From NCBI GenBank assembly GCA_026874595.1, contig CM049320.1:38068714-38132713 (forward strand): a DNA stretch of 64,000 bases. The letters run 5' to 3'. The notes below the pieces were generated by a model. That model was given only the letters and a program-made list of their open reading frames with translations, ran no database searches and was not told where the DNA came from. This stretch comes from Sipunculus nudus. Taxonomy: Eukaryota; Annelida; Sipuncula; Golfingiida; Sipunculidae. The position numbers and the translations under genes were made by a program. This document shows, piece by piece, positions 36,771 through 47,010 of this stretch. Each line of letters opens with the position of its first letter. The stretch's first letter is position 1.

Positions 36771-36949
36771 TCCTGAAAACCTACGAAATCTAATGGAAAG
36801 TGCTAGGTCTGTTTCCATGTTTTTCCAAAGAAATATCCTCGATAGTTTTTATTAAAGAGTTTAAGAACAATTAAAGGTCTTTGCTTCAGAATGGTGAAGC
36901 GGGGAGAACTAGATAGAGAGGGTTGAAAAGAGAGCAGGGGGAAAACGGA

Positions 36950-37152
36950 TGACGTTCCTCAATCCGAATCATGTTCCGGATGCACACCAAAATCTTATCG
37001 ATTCTTCAATGGCCAATTTCCGAAATGCTATGAAAATTTCATGAGATTCCGTTTATGATTGCCTGACTTATGTTGTGAACAAACACATACAAACAACACA
37101 CAAACACGCACACGAACAGGAATGAACGCATACTCTCCAGGCGGAGCCAATA
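36950..37152 (-). repeat. Short dispersed repeat R2, copy 3
   Basis: A full-length match to 25910-26103. On the - strand it runs from the GGAGAGTATGCGTTCATTCC end, through a long GTGTGTTTGT tract, to GATTGAGGAACGTC. Its simple-repeat tract is longer than in copy 1. Confidence 0.75.
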
Positions 37153-38219
37153 ACAGATGGCAGTTCCTGTAGTAGAGTAGATTTTTCAGACCGACTTTGT
37201 AATAGATATAAGAAATAGTATACTTTAGGTAGCTTTATAAAAAAAAGATGAAGAGATGAACAATATACAGTCTCATGACCGATGCATGTTTCTTTGTGAT
37301 GTCAGGCTCGTGTTATAGATATAAAGCATATATATGTATGTATATAGTCAATATGTTTAATTGTCATAAACTGTTCTCCATCTCCCAGTATTAAACCGAA
37401 TTTCGTTCTCATATTAATTAGAAAATCCGGGAGTATGAAAAGCTCTTTTATCAGATTGCCGAAGGATCAATTTCATTAATTACTCTTACAGACATATACA
37501 ATTCATTGGTTCGCCATAAAACAATTCAATATAAACTTCTATAGGCTTGCAAATAAAATTTATCAAATTTATTTAAAAATTCAAAATCTCATGTATTTTA
37601 TTAGATCTGTTAATACCCTGACACTAGATTCTTTGCCATATCTGTTATTAAGCGGGAGAATCCCGCTAACACTCAGGGAGCCATTAATGTTTATAACAAA
37701 TTAAACGGTATGGATGCATTATACGGGGCTCAGCATTTGGGGGGTTTAACAACCTAATCCGCATTTTTATGCTTACGTACTTCACAATTTCTGTCTATGA
37801 ACCTACATTTATTCTGTGAATTGTGGAAACCACTTTTGGTATTTTTGTTAAAGAAGGGCGGATCTAGAGGAGAACCACCCAGCCCCACCCCCCTCCCCCG
37901 AAAAAATAATCTTGAAAATATAATTATTTACGTTTTACACCAAAATAACAGCTGCGCCGGTTTTTGCATGAAATGTGCTTTAATCCCACAAATACAGTCT
38001 AAATTTTCAAAAAGTTCCCACATAATGGAAGGGGGATCCATCCATCCCTACATACTTTACCAGGGCCTACCTCCTCGGAGCTTGACGCCTCGCCTCCACT
38101 GCTTCGCTGCCTCGCTATGTGCGAGACCTCTTTTCTTAAATCTGCAGTTACCACTAAAAGACGTACATAAAAAAATTAGGGAAGCGATAACCTCCTAGGT
38201 CCTTGGAAAAATATAGTTA
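37153..38219. other. No recognisable gene
   Basis: AT-rich DNA. The 133-aa frame at 37797-38198 begins in a proline-coding C-run and shows no domain or splice support. AGGGCGGATCTAGAGGAG at about 37856 resembles a transposon-edge sequence, but no partner end was found. Confidence 0.4.
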
Positions 38220-38222
38220 TAA

Positions 38223-38574
38223 GGCCAAAAATAAGGTTTGGTTCTCAGGCACTTTTTTCAGAAATCATTGCGGGCGGGGCGTTTTTTTTTCATTTTTGAT
38301 TAATTTTTTTTTTTTTGGTTTCGATAAAAATGCAAATGATAAGGGAAAAGTGTGATAGTAACAGATTTATTTTGCTAAACAAGTAAAAACACTACATAAC
38401 AAAGAAAATTTAATCAAAATTGTATGATTCTATCATCTTGAAAGAAATGTCCGAGTGGCTGGACCTCAAAATTGGTAAGTTTCTGTTGAAAATAAAAATT
38501 AAAAAAAAATTGATGCGGGGGTTTAAAATTGACGCTGGCGGTGCCTGAGAACCATACCTTTTATTTTTTTGGCC
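38223..38574 (+). mobile_element. Harbinger-like MITE, copy 1 (352 bp)
   Basis: The left terminus GGCCAAAAATAAGG continues into TTTGGTTCTCAGGCAC. The right terminus is the inverse, GTGCCTGAGAACCATACC ending TTTTTTTGGCC. The inverted repeat is about 30 bp. TAA flanks both ends (38220-38222 and 38575-38577). Copies at 57247 and 59877 share the termini and parts of the interior (GCGGGCGGG; AAAATTGTAT; GGGGTTAAAATTGA-like). TWA 3-bp target duplications are characteristic of PIF/Harbinger elements, and the lack of coding capacity makes it a MITE. Confidence 0.85.
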
Positions 38575-38993
38575 TAAATAAATCAATGTAAATAGTTTTG
38601 TCAAAATATCTGTTGACGCCGGGTACTAGTGACGATGAAAATAAACTTGTTGACCCCTCCAAACAATGAAAATATATTGTTTTACTGCCCTTAATAGAAG
38701 TGGTCCTGCTTGTTGCTACAACGCCTGTGGCTGCTGTTATATTCATTCCTAGTTCAAACTGTACGTACTTCAGCTGTCACCTAGCAATTGTTCTACCGTG
38801 GTCTGAATGCCACGCACGGGGAATGAGTGCATGGACACATGAGACGTCGCTCTTCTCGTGAACAAGTGATTTCTTCTTATTTGGCGGCTCGTGTACACAG
38901 TAATAAACCGTCTGACTGGTCAAATAAAAAAGGGCGAAAAATAATACGGACGACAGGTCAACGGCCTGAGGAAAATGAACAAGCACGAGTGTG

Positions 38994-39052
38994 TGACGTC
39001 ATACTAGCACGTCACTTGGGATATAAGAAGGAGCGTACCAAACACACGCATA
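38994..39052 (+). promoter_or_regulatory. Possible promoter: CRE plus TATA-like box
   Basis: A perfect CRE palindrome TGACGTCA at 38994-39001 lies about 20 bp before GATATAAGAAGG (39020-39031), which could act as a TATA box with initiation near 39050. CRE-TATA spacing is typical of Pol II promoters. No gene is clearly attached; the nearest + strand coding candidates are at 40709 and 40971. Confidence 0.25.
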
Positions 39053-39119
39053 GATTCGACGATCGATCTTTTGTGTAAAAAATGTTTTAAACAATTAATT
39101 TATATTATATATTTATATA

Positions 39120-39125
<6 letters not shown>

Positions 39126-39191
<66 letters not shown>
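39126..39191. repeat. (TA)n microsatellite
   Basis: Almost pure TA dinucleotides with one TACATA interruption near 39174. Confidence 0.95.
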
Positions 39192-39235
39192 TTGGGAGGC
39201 AGGTCTTACACCACCGTTCTATCATGTTCTATCAT

Positions 39236-39340
39236 GCGGTTCTTATCCGACCTGTCATCCGACAAAATTTTTGTCGGATCACGTAGCGGCCGATCCGACA
39301 ACAAAAATTTAAACGGATGGGGTCGGATGAGGAATCCCGC
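39236..39340. repeat. Small nested foldback sequence
   Basis: Outer arms GCGGTTCTTATCCGAC and GTCGGATGAGGAATCCCGC are imperfect inverses. Inside lies the near-perfect palindrome ATCCGACAAAATTTTTGTCG. Two more CCGAC/GTCGG units occur in the interior. It is probably a miniature foldback element inserted next to the TA tract. Confidence 0.55.
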
Positions 39341-39975
39341 AGAATTGTAAACGTCCCATGGCGGTTTCTCCAGGATTAACGTGTTTATCAGAGTTAGCCA
39401 TGAGGAAATACGAACGTTCTCCGCCTGAAAACATCGACTGTAAATATGTGAAACATTTGCCTGTGACACTTTCACTGGTGAGTGACCTGCCAAAAACATG
39501 TATCTGTTTTGATTCAAGCAGCTGGTTCTTAATCATTTACCGCCACTTTTCACAACACTGGGGTACATGCATTTATAATATATATCATACATAAATATTT
39601 CATATATCATATGTACGAAGTATGTATATTACATATATACACATGCATTTTATCCGCAACCTCGACCGCATAAAAGGAATCGGCATTGCCGCAACCGCAT
39701 ACCGCAGCCGCAGCCGCGTAATGAATACAAATACTGCTTAATCCCACAATACCCCATGCAGTCATTTCTGTTACACTCATTATATTATGACCCGTGTCAT
39801 AGTCCATATATTCACGTTAATTACTGCATGGTTAGACAATAATTAATGCGTTTTTTGCATGGACCAGTTCCAATACCTTGCACAGATTCAGGTTGCTGAC
39901 TATACTTTGTTTGTGCAGATGCATCATACAATCTTGTACATTTTAATTGATGGGGCATCTTATTACGAGGGATGC
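39341..39975. other. No confirmed gene
   Basis: An ATG at 39358 opens a 40-codon frame that ends at a good donor-like sequence, CTG|GTGAGT, at 39479. Spliced to the acceptor at 40708 it would give only a 46-residue peptide, so it could equally be a 5' untranslated exon or chance. A CCGCA/GCCGCA-rich patch lies at 39655-39718. Confidence 0.25.
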
Positions 39976-39977
39976 AT

Positions 39978-40171
39978 ATTCGCGATAATTTCGTATTCGC
40001 GAATATAAATAAATTAAACCCTCGCAAAATTAACGAAAACAACAATGGTGGATTAAGGCTAAAGATACGGGAAAAACAAGAAAGAGGAAACAGATGAATA
40101 ACCCATCACTGTGCTTTTGTTCGCGAGGGTTTAAAATTCGCGATGTTCGCGGAAGGGAAATTATCGCGAAT
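39978..40171. mobile_element. CTCGCGAA foldback MITE, ~194 bp
   Basis: The left arm ATTCGCGATAATTTCGTATT and then TTAAACCCTCGC mirrors the right arm, GCGAGGGTTTAAAATTCGCG and then GAAATTATCGCGAAT. The arms are about 50 bp each around a ~90-bp centre, a classical foldback. Related CCTCGCGAA sequence recurs at 40495-40585. GATG occurs outside both arms in inverted form, so the true ends may lie a few bases further out. Confidence 0.7.
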
Positions 40172-40494
40172 GAAAAACCATCGTCAATAAACGTCCAACC
40201 TACAAAAGTGAACATTCATTTTGTACAGCCTCACCGACCTTACTCTTATACCTCATACAGCATCACAGGTCCAAGATTGAAAGTTTAAGTCATAACAACA
40301 AATTATTTTGTTGCCTCAAAATCAAAGACTTATATTATTGATGAAATAATATTATAGATAATATATGCCTTTTATATTATCTACCAATAATGAAGAAAGA
40401 ATTCGCACTCTTTTGATGTTCTTATGGTCATCGTAAGATAATTATATTATAGAGTTATGAATATACTCATAACTGTACTGTACGGTTACTGTAT
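40172..40494. other. No recognisable feature
   Basis: AT-rich spacer between the two CTCGCGAA elements, with an ATATTAT-type inverted tract at 40340-40380. Confidence 0.4.
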
Positions 40495-40585
40495 CGTACG
40501 TGAAACCTCGAAAATAAAAACCCTCGCGAAACAGGAAAAGTGAGAGTCGCGAAAATTTATCCTCGCGAATGGGAAACCAGCCCCA
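40495..40585. repeat. Fragment related to the CTCGCGAA element
   Basis: It contains ACCCTCGCGAAAC, GTCGCGAAAATTTATCCTCG and CGAATGGGAAACC, spaced as in the arms of 39978-40171, but with no matching opposite arm. Probably a truncated or rearranged copy. Confidence 0.5.
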
Positions 40586-40708
40586 GTGTTCAGCCTGTGG
40601 GGTCATACCAGGAGAGTTTTCTTCATAATGATGAGATATCGTTATATGTTGATTACGTAGTTGGTTCTGATAGTCTTTTGATGTAACCTCAATTTCCTCT
40701 CTTTGTAG

Positions 40709-40829
40709 GATCTCTCCGGACGTTATAGAAAGCCCCAGCAGTGGTACATCAAACATCAAAAGAACATCTCTCGAAAAGACAGGATATCACGAAGTCTTCC
40801 GAAAGAAGTGTTGGATTTCATCAGATTAA
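40709..40829 (+). CDS. Possible terminal coding exon, unidentified protein
   Basis: A strong acceptor with a long pyrimidine tract (TTTCCTCTCTTTGTAG) ends at 40708. Reading from the second base gives 39 residues (ISPDVIESPSSGTSNIKRTS to KKCWISSD), then TAA at 40827. AATAAA follows 17 bases after the stop codon. The residues are plausible for a Ser/Lys-rich C-terminal tail, and no family is recognised. An alternative is that the acceptor starts a 5' untranslated exon of the gene whose ATG is at 40971, in which case this frame is chance. The upstream exons are not identified. Confidence 0.35.
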
Positions 40830-40846
40830 ATCACTATGTGTCCTTC

Positions 40847-40852
40847 AATAAA
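40847..40852 (+). terminator. Polyadenylation signal AATAAA
   Basis: A canonical hexamer 17 bases after the TAA of the 40709-40829 candidate exon and about 120 bases before the next ATG. It would give the upstream transcript a very short 3' UTR. The hexamer is common in AT-rich DNA, so it is supporting evidence only. Confidence 0.3.
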
Positions 40853-40970
40853 AAAATAATCTGATCCATAAGAGGTGAAAAAGGAATAAAATATAAGAAA
40901 ACTGAATATACTCCGTACATTATATACACAAATCACCTCTGGGTTGCTACTGTATTTGGTATGGGCAAAC

Positions 40971-41160
40971 ATGCCTCCTAGGAAACCGCTGGGCACCAGT
41001 TTAGACGGAGTGAACACCAACAGTCTGTTTCCAAGGCGACACGAGATCACCACACCAACCACAGGAGTACATAACGACACACGGATAACCGTTGCCATGG
41101 CAGTAGCATCGGCATCGAGGTTCAACCATAACAATACCATGAATCTCCATACGTTCCTAG
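40971..41160 (+). CDS. Exon 1 of a 218-aa single-pass membrane protein
   Basis: ATG at 40971 (GCAAACATGCC, acceptable start context) encodes residues 1-63 plus the first base of codon 64. It ends at CTAG|GTAGGA, a good donor. The segment begins MPPRKPLGTSLDG, is hydrophilic and Thr/Asn-rich, and has two N-glycosylation sequons, N35-D-T and N54-N-T. No signal peptide is visible. An upstream in-frame run of TTG/CTG codons could extend the frame, but no earlier ATG exists in it. The exon joins 43273-43739 in phase 1 with no stop, rebuilding a Gly codon at the junction. With the positive residues after the membrane helix, this part should face outside. No homologue recognised. Confidence 0.65.
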
Positions 41161-43272
41161 GTAGGATTGTATAAGTATCTTTTCTAAGGAGGTAATGTTT
41201 TCCTCCGTGTGCTGGTGATTGGTAAGTTTGTATGCAGGATTACTATAATCGATTCCACGGTGAAATTTAAAATTTGCGATGTTTTCACAAACTGACTGAG
41301 TAATTCTAAATTGTATGCTGCAATGAAGGAATGGGATATAGGCTTAATTAACTAAAATGGCATTAAAACCATACCCTGCAATTTTTTTTAAATCATAATA
41401 AAATTAATATTTGTCTAACAGTGTATTATTTTAGCTTAAGGAGCGCCTATAGGCGGAAGTTCCACACTTCCACTAGCCTAGAGCTCTCGAAGAGCTTAAA
41501 ACATCTTCAGGCAGCATTTTTTTACTACATATCGACCCGATTTCTGATGGGCAGTGCCACTGGTCACATGCCACAGTTTTTTATCTCCTGATTGGTTCAT
41601 TAGTGTCAAAAGTATCCAAAAAATGTAACCATCAAAGTGAGGCTGTCAACTCATGACAGACGCCATGTCACTTGGCCACAAGTTTCAGAAGAACCAGAAG
41701 ATTGCAAAATTTATGTTGACCTTTGTTATAAAGTTTTACATCTCAGATTTGGCCTTAGTGTGATATTTTGTGATTATATCAATGTTTAAGGGGATAGTTG
41801 ACAAATTTCAATGGGAAGAAAGTAAAAGATAAGGGAAAACGCCATTTTGTATCTGCATTTTTTGTAAATGGATCTAATGCAAATGTTTGTAATAACTAAT
41901 TAAATAACCTTAGCTAAGTACGACCGGCTGTCAGATATGAGTCGATTACGACACAAAAGGATTAAGGCTTTGAGGCACGGGAACCTTTTACATTACATTT
42001 TGGTAAGGACATTGACAAATGGATGGATATACACAGTCGGGTGGTTCTGTCCCGGCAGTGGTATGCGCTCTAATGTGTGTACTTCAGTTCCGCGTTAGCC
42101 CCATGTGCAGACTGATAAATCTCGCACTCACTCTACCTTACATGCACTAATAAATTTGTCCTTAAGCCAGCCCAGCAGATGTGGAAATAGATTAAGTCCA
42201 ATAAACGTATTCTAAAAACCATCATATTAACATACAGCACGTTTGCTTATTGAAATTTATCAGTTTAGGTTTTGCATAAACTGAACTCATTCCATCAAGA
42301 GAGAAACAACATGAATTTACTAGATACAGGTTATTTATAAATTCTATGAATGACGTCACACTTGCACCAGCCGATACCATCAGGACCAAGTCTCTGTTCT
42401 GCATGTGCTGCTCCCATCACATAACAAACCCACGCGGTAATACATTATTTGACCTTAAGGTCAACGTGCCACGAATATTTTACAGTTTTCACAACCAAAC
42501 GAAATGACCTTCTTCTGCCTATTTCCCGTAGCCTATAGGATTCCGTCTGTTCTTTGCACGCCTTAAGGAAAGTCAGCACGCAACAGGCCTGTTTATAACA
42601 GTAAACAAAAATAACACGAGCAGATACTGGGACGACACATGCACATATATGGAGATAAACCCGGGGGCCAACTCGATAATGTGATTAAATAAAATACGAT
42701 GAACGTTCAATGAACACCTTTTATAACCACAATTTTAGGCAGTGGGGAAAGCCAGATATTGTTAAGTATATACATATATGTTTGATATGATCATTGTGAT
42801 AATATGTTTTATGTTAGCATACAATTTATTCCAATAACGATATCTTAATTGATGAAGCGTGGTCAGGACGGTCAGTGTGTGCTCGTGTGGTGAGGTATTA
42901 ATGCTGGATTATATGAAAAGCCTGAAAGAATATGAACCGTATTCATTGTCTTCAGAGGTATTTTACTTAAATTAAAGTCAATTTAACATATTGCTCAGAT
43001 TCTCAGATTCATGTATTGCGCATAAAATTACTTGAGAAAATCTTATCTACATTAATTTGCAATGAATTTGTAAGTGGTGAAATCCAGTAAGTATAAAATA
43101 AAGCCACTTATATAACTGTACGTCACATGCCGTTATGAAGATATATAAAGGAATTATCCAGTATTAACATCTCCATGAGGTTATTTTGTTACCCTAAAAT
43201 AATACAGGATAGCATCATTATACTAAATTGGTATTACCGAAATATTAAATTTAATGAACATTACTTTTTTAG
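41161..43272 (+). other. Intron of the membrane-protein gene (2112 bp)
   Basis: It begins GTAGGATT and ends ATTACTTTTTTAG. Near its 5' end (41187-41245) is GGAGGTAATGTTTTCCTCCG, loosely resembling the R2 repeat edge. A GC-richer hairpin patch lies at 41440-41500 (GCGCCTATAGGCG). No other exon is seen. Confidence 0.6.
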
Positions 43273-43739
43273 GTAGCACACTAATCAAACCATGTAATGT
43301 CTTTGTAGAGAGTTCTGCATTTGCCAAGGACCGGCTTCAGCTACAAATCGTGGAAGGGTTGGTCGTCGCCTTCATACTTATTGCATGGATCGTTGCAATT
43401 TTAATGTTCATAAATAAGTGGGAGAAGCTACGTATTCTTCCGCCAGTGGACGCAATCTTTCAGAAGACGCCTAAAAATCTCGAAAGAATTAAGGTTGTGA
43501 AACGGCCAACGGACAGTATTATTTACAGGAACTATTCAAGACGGATGTCAAAAACTATGATAGCCAGAGAAAAACGTTTGGCGCGCATGAATACAATGCC
43601 AGAACTGAAAATAAACGTCCCCCCGCCCGTGAAGCGGTTGGGTCGTCTGCTAACTATGCCAATTATTGAAGTGGATGTGGATGACGCAAATAAAAAGATG
43701 GCGGACAATACATCGGGGGATAGCCTCCAGACAGATTGA
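43273..43739 (+). CDS. Exon 2 (last coding exon) of the membrane protein
   Basis: It starts after ACTTTTTTAG at 43272, completes codon 64 and runs 154 more codons to TGA (43737-43739). Residues about 89-110 (IVEGLVVAFILIAWIVAILM...) form one clear transmembrane helix. NKWEKLR follows directly, so the positive-inside rule puts the C-terminus in the cytoplasm. The ~105-residue tail is basic and contains two copies, exactly 20 residues apart, of KRL(A/G)R..TMP..(K/E)(I/V)(N/D)V: 164-179 and 184-199. Each holds R-x-x-T-x-P (T171, T191), the form of a mode-I 14-3-3 site. Topology resembles KCNE-type subunits but the sequence does not. Neighbours are non-coding; a distant AATAAA lies at 45367. Confidence 0.8.
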
Positions 43740-44395
43740 GAGTTTAGGTGTGTGTGAGATGCGTGTTCGTTGACATGCGCGGAGGTGCATCAAGCGGTTT
43801 TTTACGGTTACGTCATTGTGGAAATCCTGCCGTAAAGTCACGTGCCTTGGTCACGTGCCATGGCGACAAATACCTCAAAATCCGTTGATGCACATACTTG
43901 AACAAGGAATCCTGTCCAATGCAAGAAATGGCGAGTAATTCTGCAAAACCCCGCACCGCGATACATACGAATCACCTCGTCTTAGCTTTGCAAACAGTGA
44001 CCTCGAAAGGTGGTCCTCCCCAAACGGCAAATACATGTATATACAGTTGCCAAGGGTAAAGGTGGAAATACACTGTATACAAAAAAAACACGAGATGCAA
44101 GGATATAAATTGTAATTTAATTTTACTTCTGTGAGGAATACAGTGTTTACATCACATAATGTTGTTAATAATTAATTACCAGAAGGATTTCTCGGTCATT
44201 TACAGAGCTTACTATTCTTGTTAATTAACACGTCTATTATGTGTCTTTTCTTTTCGTTTTCTTTGAGTGTATCACACATGCGTGTACACTCACGTTAATT
44301 AATATATTGTTTAGTGGGCATTGAGTGCAGAGAGCTGTGATAAAGTGAGACCTGGTAGAGATATAGAACAATAATACACAGAAAAAGTCGGATCA
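43740..44395. other. 3' flank / possible 3' UTR of membrane-protein gene
   Basis: No close AATAAA follows the stop; the first clear one is at 45367-45372. A GC-richer patch at 43840-44010 shows no frame worth reporting. Confidence 0.3.
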
Positions 44396-44396
44396 G

Positions 44397-44463
44397 CCTG
44401 TATGGGAATCGAACCCACGACCCTTCGATTGCCGGTCGTCTGCTCTATCACTGAGCTAACAGG
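44397..44463 (-). tRNA. tRNA-like sequence, probably a pseudogene or tRNA-derived
   Basis: On the - strand it has a 5-bp acceptor (CCTGT/ACAGG) and a perfect 4-bp D stem (GCTC/GAGC). The T arm is GTGGG-TTCGATT-CCCAT and the B box GGTTCGATTCC is perfect. TTTTT, a Pol III stop, lies about 10 bases beyond. The anticodon arm is poor: only three of five pairs form, position 33 is C instead of T, and the anticodon would read GGC (Ala). The top two acceptor pairs are missing. Pol III transcription is plausible, charging is unlikely. Confidence 0.5.
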
Positions 44464-46118
44464 GATGCCAAACTTCTTATGTCTATCAGCACACTTTCAA
44501 AGGTGACAGCGAAGTGACGTCACTACTGTGACTGTTATTTTACATACTACGTGTCGACTCAGCGACTTTGCATGCAGCAGTGATAAACTGACGGCCTTTT
44601 ATAGTGTGCATCAAATATGATACCAAGCAGATATAACTATGTCGATAACATAACAAGCCCATCTGCACAGGTAACGGTCACTGCACGTAGCTGCTTCTAA
44701 ATAACCAATGGAACAAGGTTCTAAATGTGTTTATTGAAAAGAGAAACAAAAGGAATATACATCTTACTTCATATTGCTAGAGGTACAATTATGTGTGTCA
44801 CAATCTGAAAATTGTTTTACTCAACCATGGAATACGGAATGATTAATAGAATTATATACTCACTGTAGTGCTACTCTAACCAGGGAAGCTGGGTATTATG
44901 GTCACGTGACAAGATCACGTGGTTTATGCAGCGTGTTACGTGATAATGTGTGATAGTTTCAAGGATCAAATGAACAAAAAATGCAATAGGCATCCAGATA
45001 TTAAAAAGCACATGCATGATCTAAAATAGATTCCATGGCTGAATGCAACCGACTTGCAGTACTTTGCAATACGCACAATATGAAATAGACCGCGCCTTTT
45101 GAATTAATCTGTAATTACTGGTAATTTATTAATTATTCATACGTACAAGATGGAAGATATCCTTGAGTGTTGTTACATGATTAAGATCGGAGTGAGAATA
45201 TTTAAATCATACAATTAGACTGCAGCGTCTGCGAATGCACACCACGTGATGCCACGGAAAGCGGTGCCGGGCGCTCCTGTGCTGGCCTCTGGTGGTCATT
45301 TGTGTCACAAGTTGCACTTTACAGTATTTGCTATACACGACGTTCTATAATTTACATTCCTTTAACAATAAATCATGGCCTGAACACCTCACAAAGCTTT
45401 TGTTTTTATTATCTATCTCTCTCTTGTAATTAAATTACTTAAGCTTCTTTACTTCGAACTTTCACGACTGGGCAAGCATTTAAACTAGTCCAACAAACCA
45501 AAATTATTATTTATTTTTCTGTATATTATTAATAATTTTATTCTGTATGGCAGTATACTGTCGTAATTCTTTATTTTACGCTACGAGTGATTACTCCCCA
45601 ATTTACAAATGTGTGAATGAACAAACCAATGCATACATCACATCTGCATGTTGAACGTCAACCTTTCTGAGTGCATGGTATGGGGTTTCCTATGGCAAAC
45701 AGGCTAACACGGAACCCATAACAGAAATATGCGGGATTGTAAAATTCATCAGGCAAGCAGGTAGCTGTTCTGCCGAGGTGAGATATCGAACCAAAATCTA
45801 TCATTCTAATTATTAAAACATTTGTCCATTATATAAATCTTGTTCTCTCAATAGCAGGGGGATGATTACATTGATCTTCCCCTGTGGCTTAAACGTAGGG
45901 GCATTTACATTTTTTAGTGTTGTTAATTAACATTATCAGTGCTATTTATTTATTTAACCGATATATTTACGGGAACTGTCATTAATCCGATAAGTGTTTC
46001 CACGCACAATAATTTAATTTGATGCTGGATATTAATATAATTAATGCAATATATTTCTTCAAACCATGTATTCGTCGAAACCATTATTACTCCATGAAGG
46101 GAGGTTCGTGATCCCACA
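44464..46118. other. No recognisable gene
   Basis: AT-rich DNA with several CACGTG E-boxes (near 44918 and 45243). No coding or repeat feature is supported. Confidence 0.4.
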
Positions 46119-46119
46119 C

Positions 46120-47010
46120 ACACCCATGACCCATACTTGTAACGGTGTCATAACAATCCCATAATGCAAGTCCCATGACATAACGATCCTATTATAAATT
46201 TGCCCCATAACGGGCTAGTTCAGTCCCACATTATAACGGCGCCGTAGTATAATTGCCCATTAACCTAGCAGTATCAAAACATGATAGATAATTCCTATGA
46301 CAAAACGGTCTCATTACTTTCATGTTCCATAACATAGCAGTTTTATAACATAGCAGCACAGGCTCATGACGTAAAAGTCCTATAACGAAACGATATCGTA
46401 ACATATCAGTCCTACTTCAGCAATACATAACCTAACAGAGCCATAACGTTGCGGTCTCATTATCTGGCAATCTCGCATCCACTCTTCCGCCAGAGGTCGT
46501 TTCTACTCGTAACGAATCTTTTTCCTAAATGGCACCGTGGGCGGCCGGGGTTAAAATTTGTTACATTTCAGGGAAACATCTTCTATTCATATTTCACATG
46601 CGTATACTAACAAAGTCCGTGAAGTCCTTACTACAAAACAACCATGTTTATGTTATTTGCCTTGAAATAATTCCAACATATTTGAACGGACTACACTGCC
46701 CTGTGCACTACATTTTTAAATACATCGCTTGGGTATGTAGAAGCCGCGGTGCATTGTGGGGGTCAGATTGTGACGCCCATAAATCCTGAACGGCAGAGCC
46801 GGACTCTTGTGAGTGCGAGTCTGCGCAGTGTCTCACAAAGGCACCACAAACATACTTATAACATTACATGCAGGAATGTAACAGATCAATCACATAACGA
46901 AATGGTCATATTACATAGAAGTCCCATAACATACCAGTAGCAGTCCAGATCAAAACATATACCGATAAAGAAACCCGTAATATAACGATCACATAACACA
47001 GCAGTCCAAT
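46120..47010 (+). repeat. Diverged ~17-bp tandem repeat, split by R1
   Basis: Units of the form AGTCCCATAACATAACG occur over and over, heavily diverged and with variable spacing. They occupy 46120-46480 and again 46855-47010, with the R1 element in between. The array is old, because few units match exactly, and it was present before the R1 insertion. Confidence 0.65.
46483..46853 (+). repeat. Dispersed repeat R1, copy c
   Basis: It matches copies a and b from CGCCAGAGGTCGTTTCTACT to GTGCGAGTCTGCGCAGTG. Because it interrupts a simple tandem array, its limits can be judged here better than in the other copies. The 86-aa frame at 46529 lies within it and is not conserved. Confidence 0.8.

Noticed and set aside
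37797-38198. 133-codon ORF with proline-rich stretch
   Set aside because: Homopolymer-driven and without splice or domain support.
43273-43739. Homology of the membrane protein to KCNE potassium-channel subunits
   Set aside because: Topology and size are similar, but the juxtamembrane residues that define KCNE proteins are absent. Topological resemblance only.
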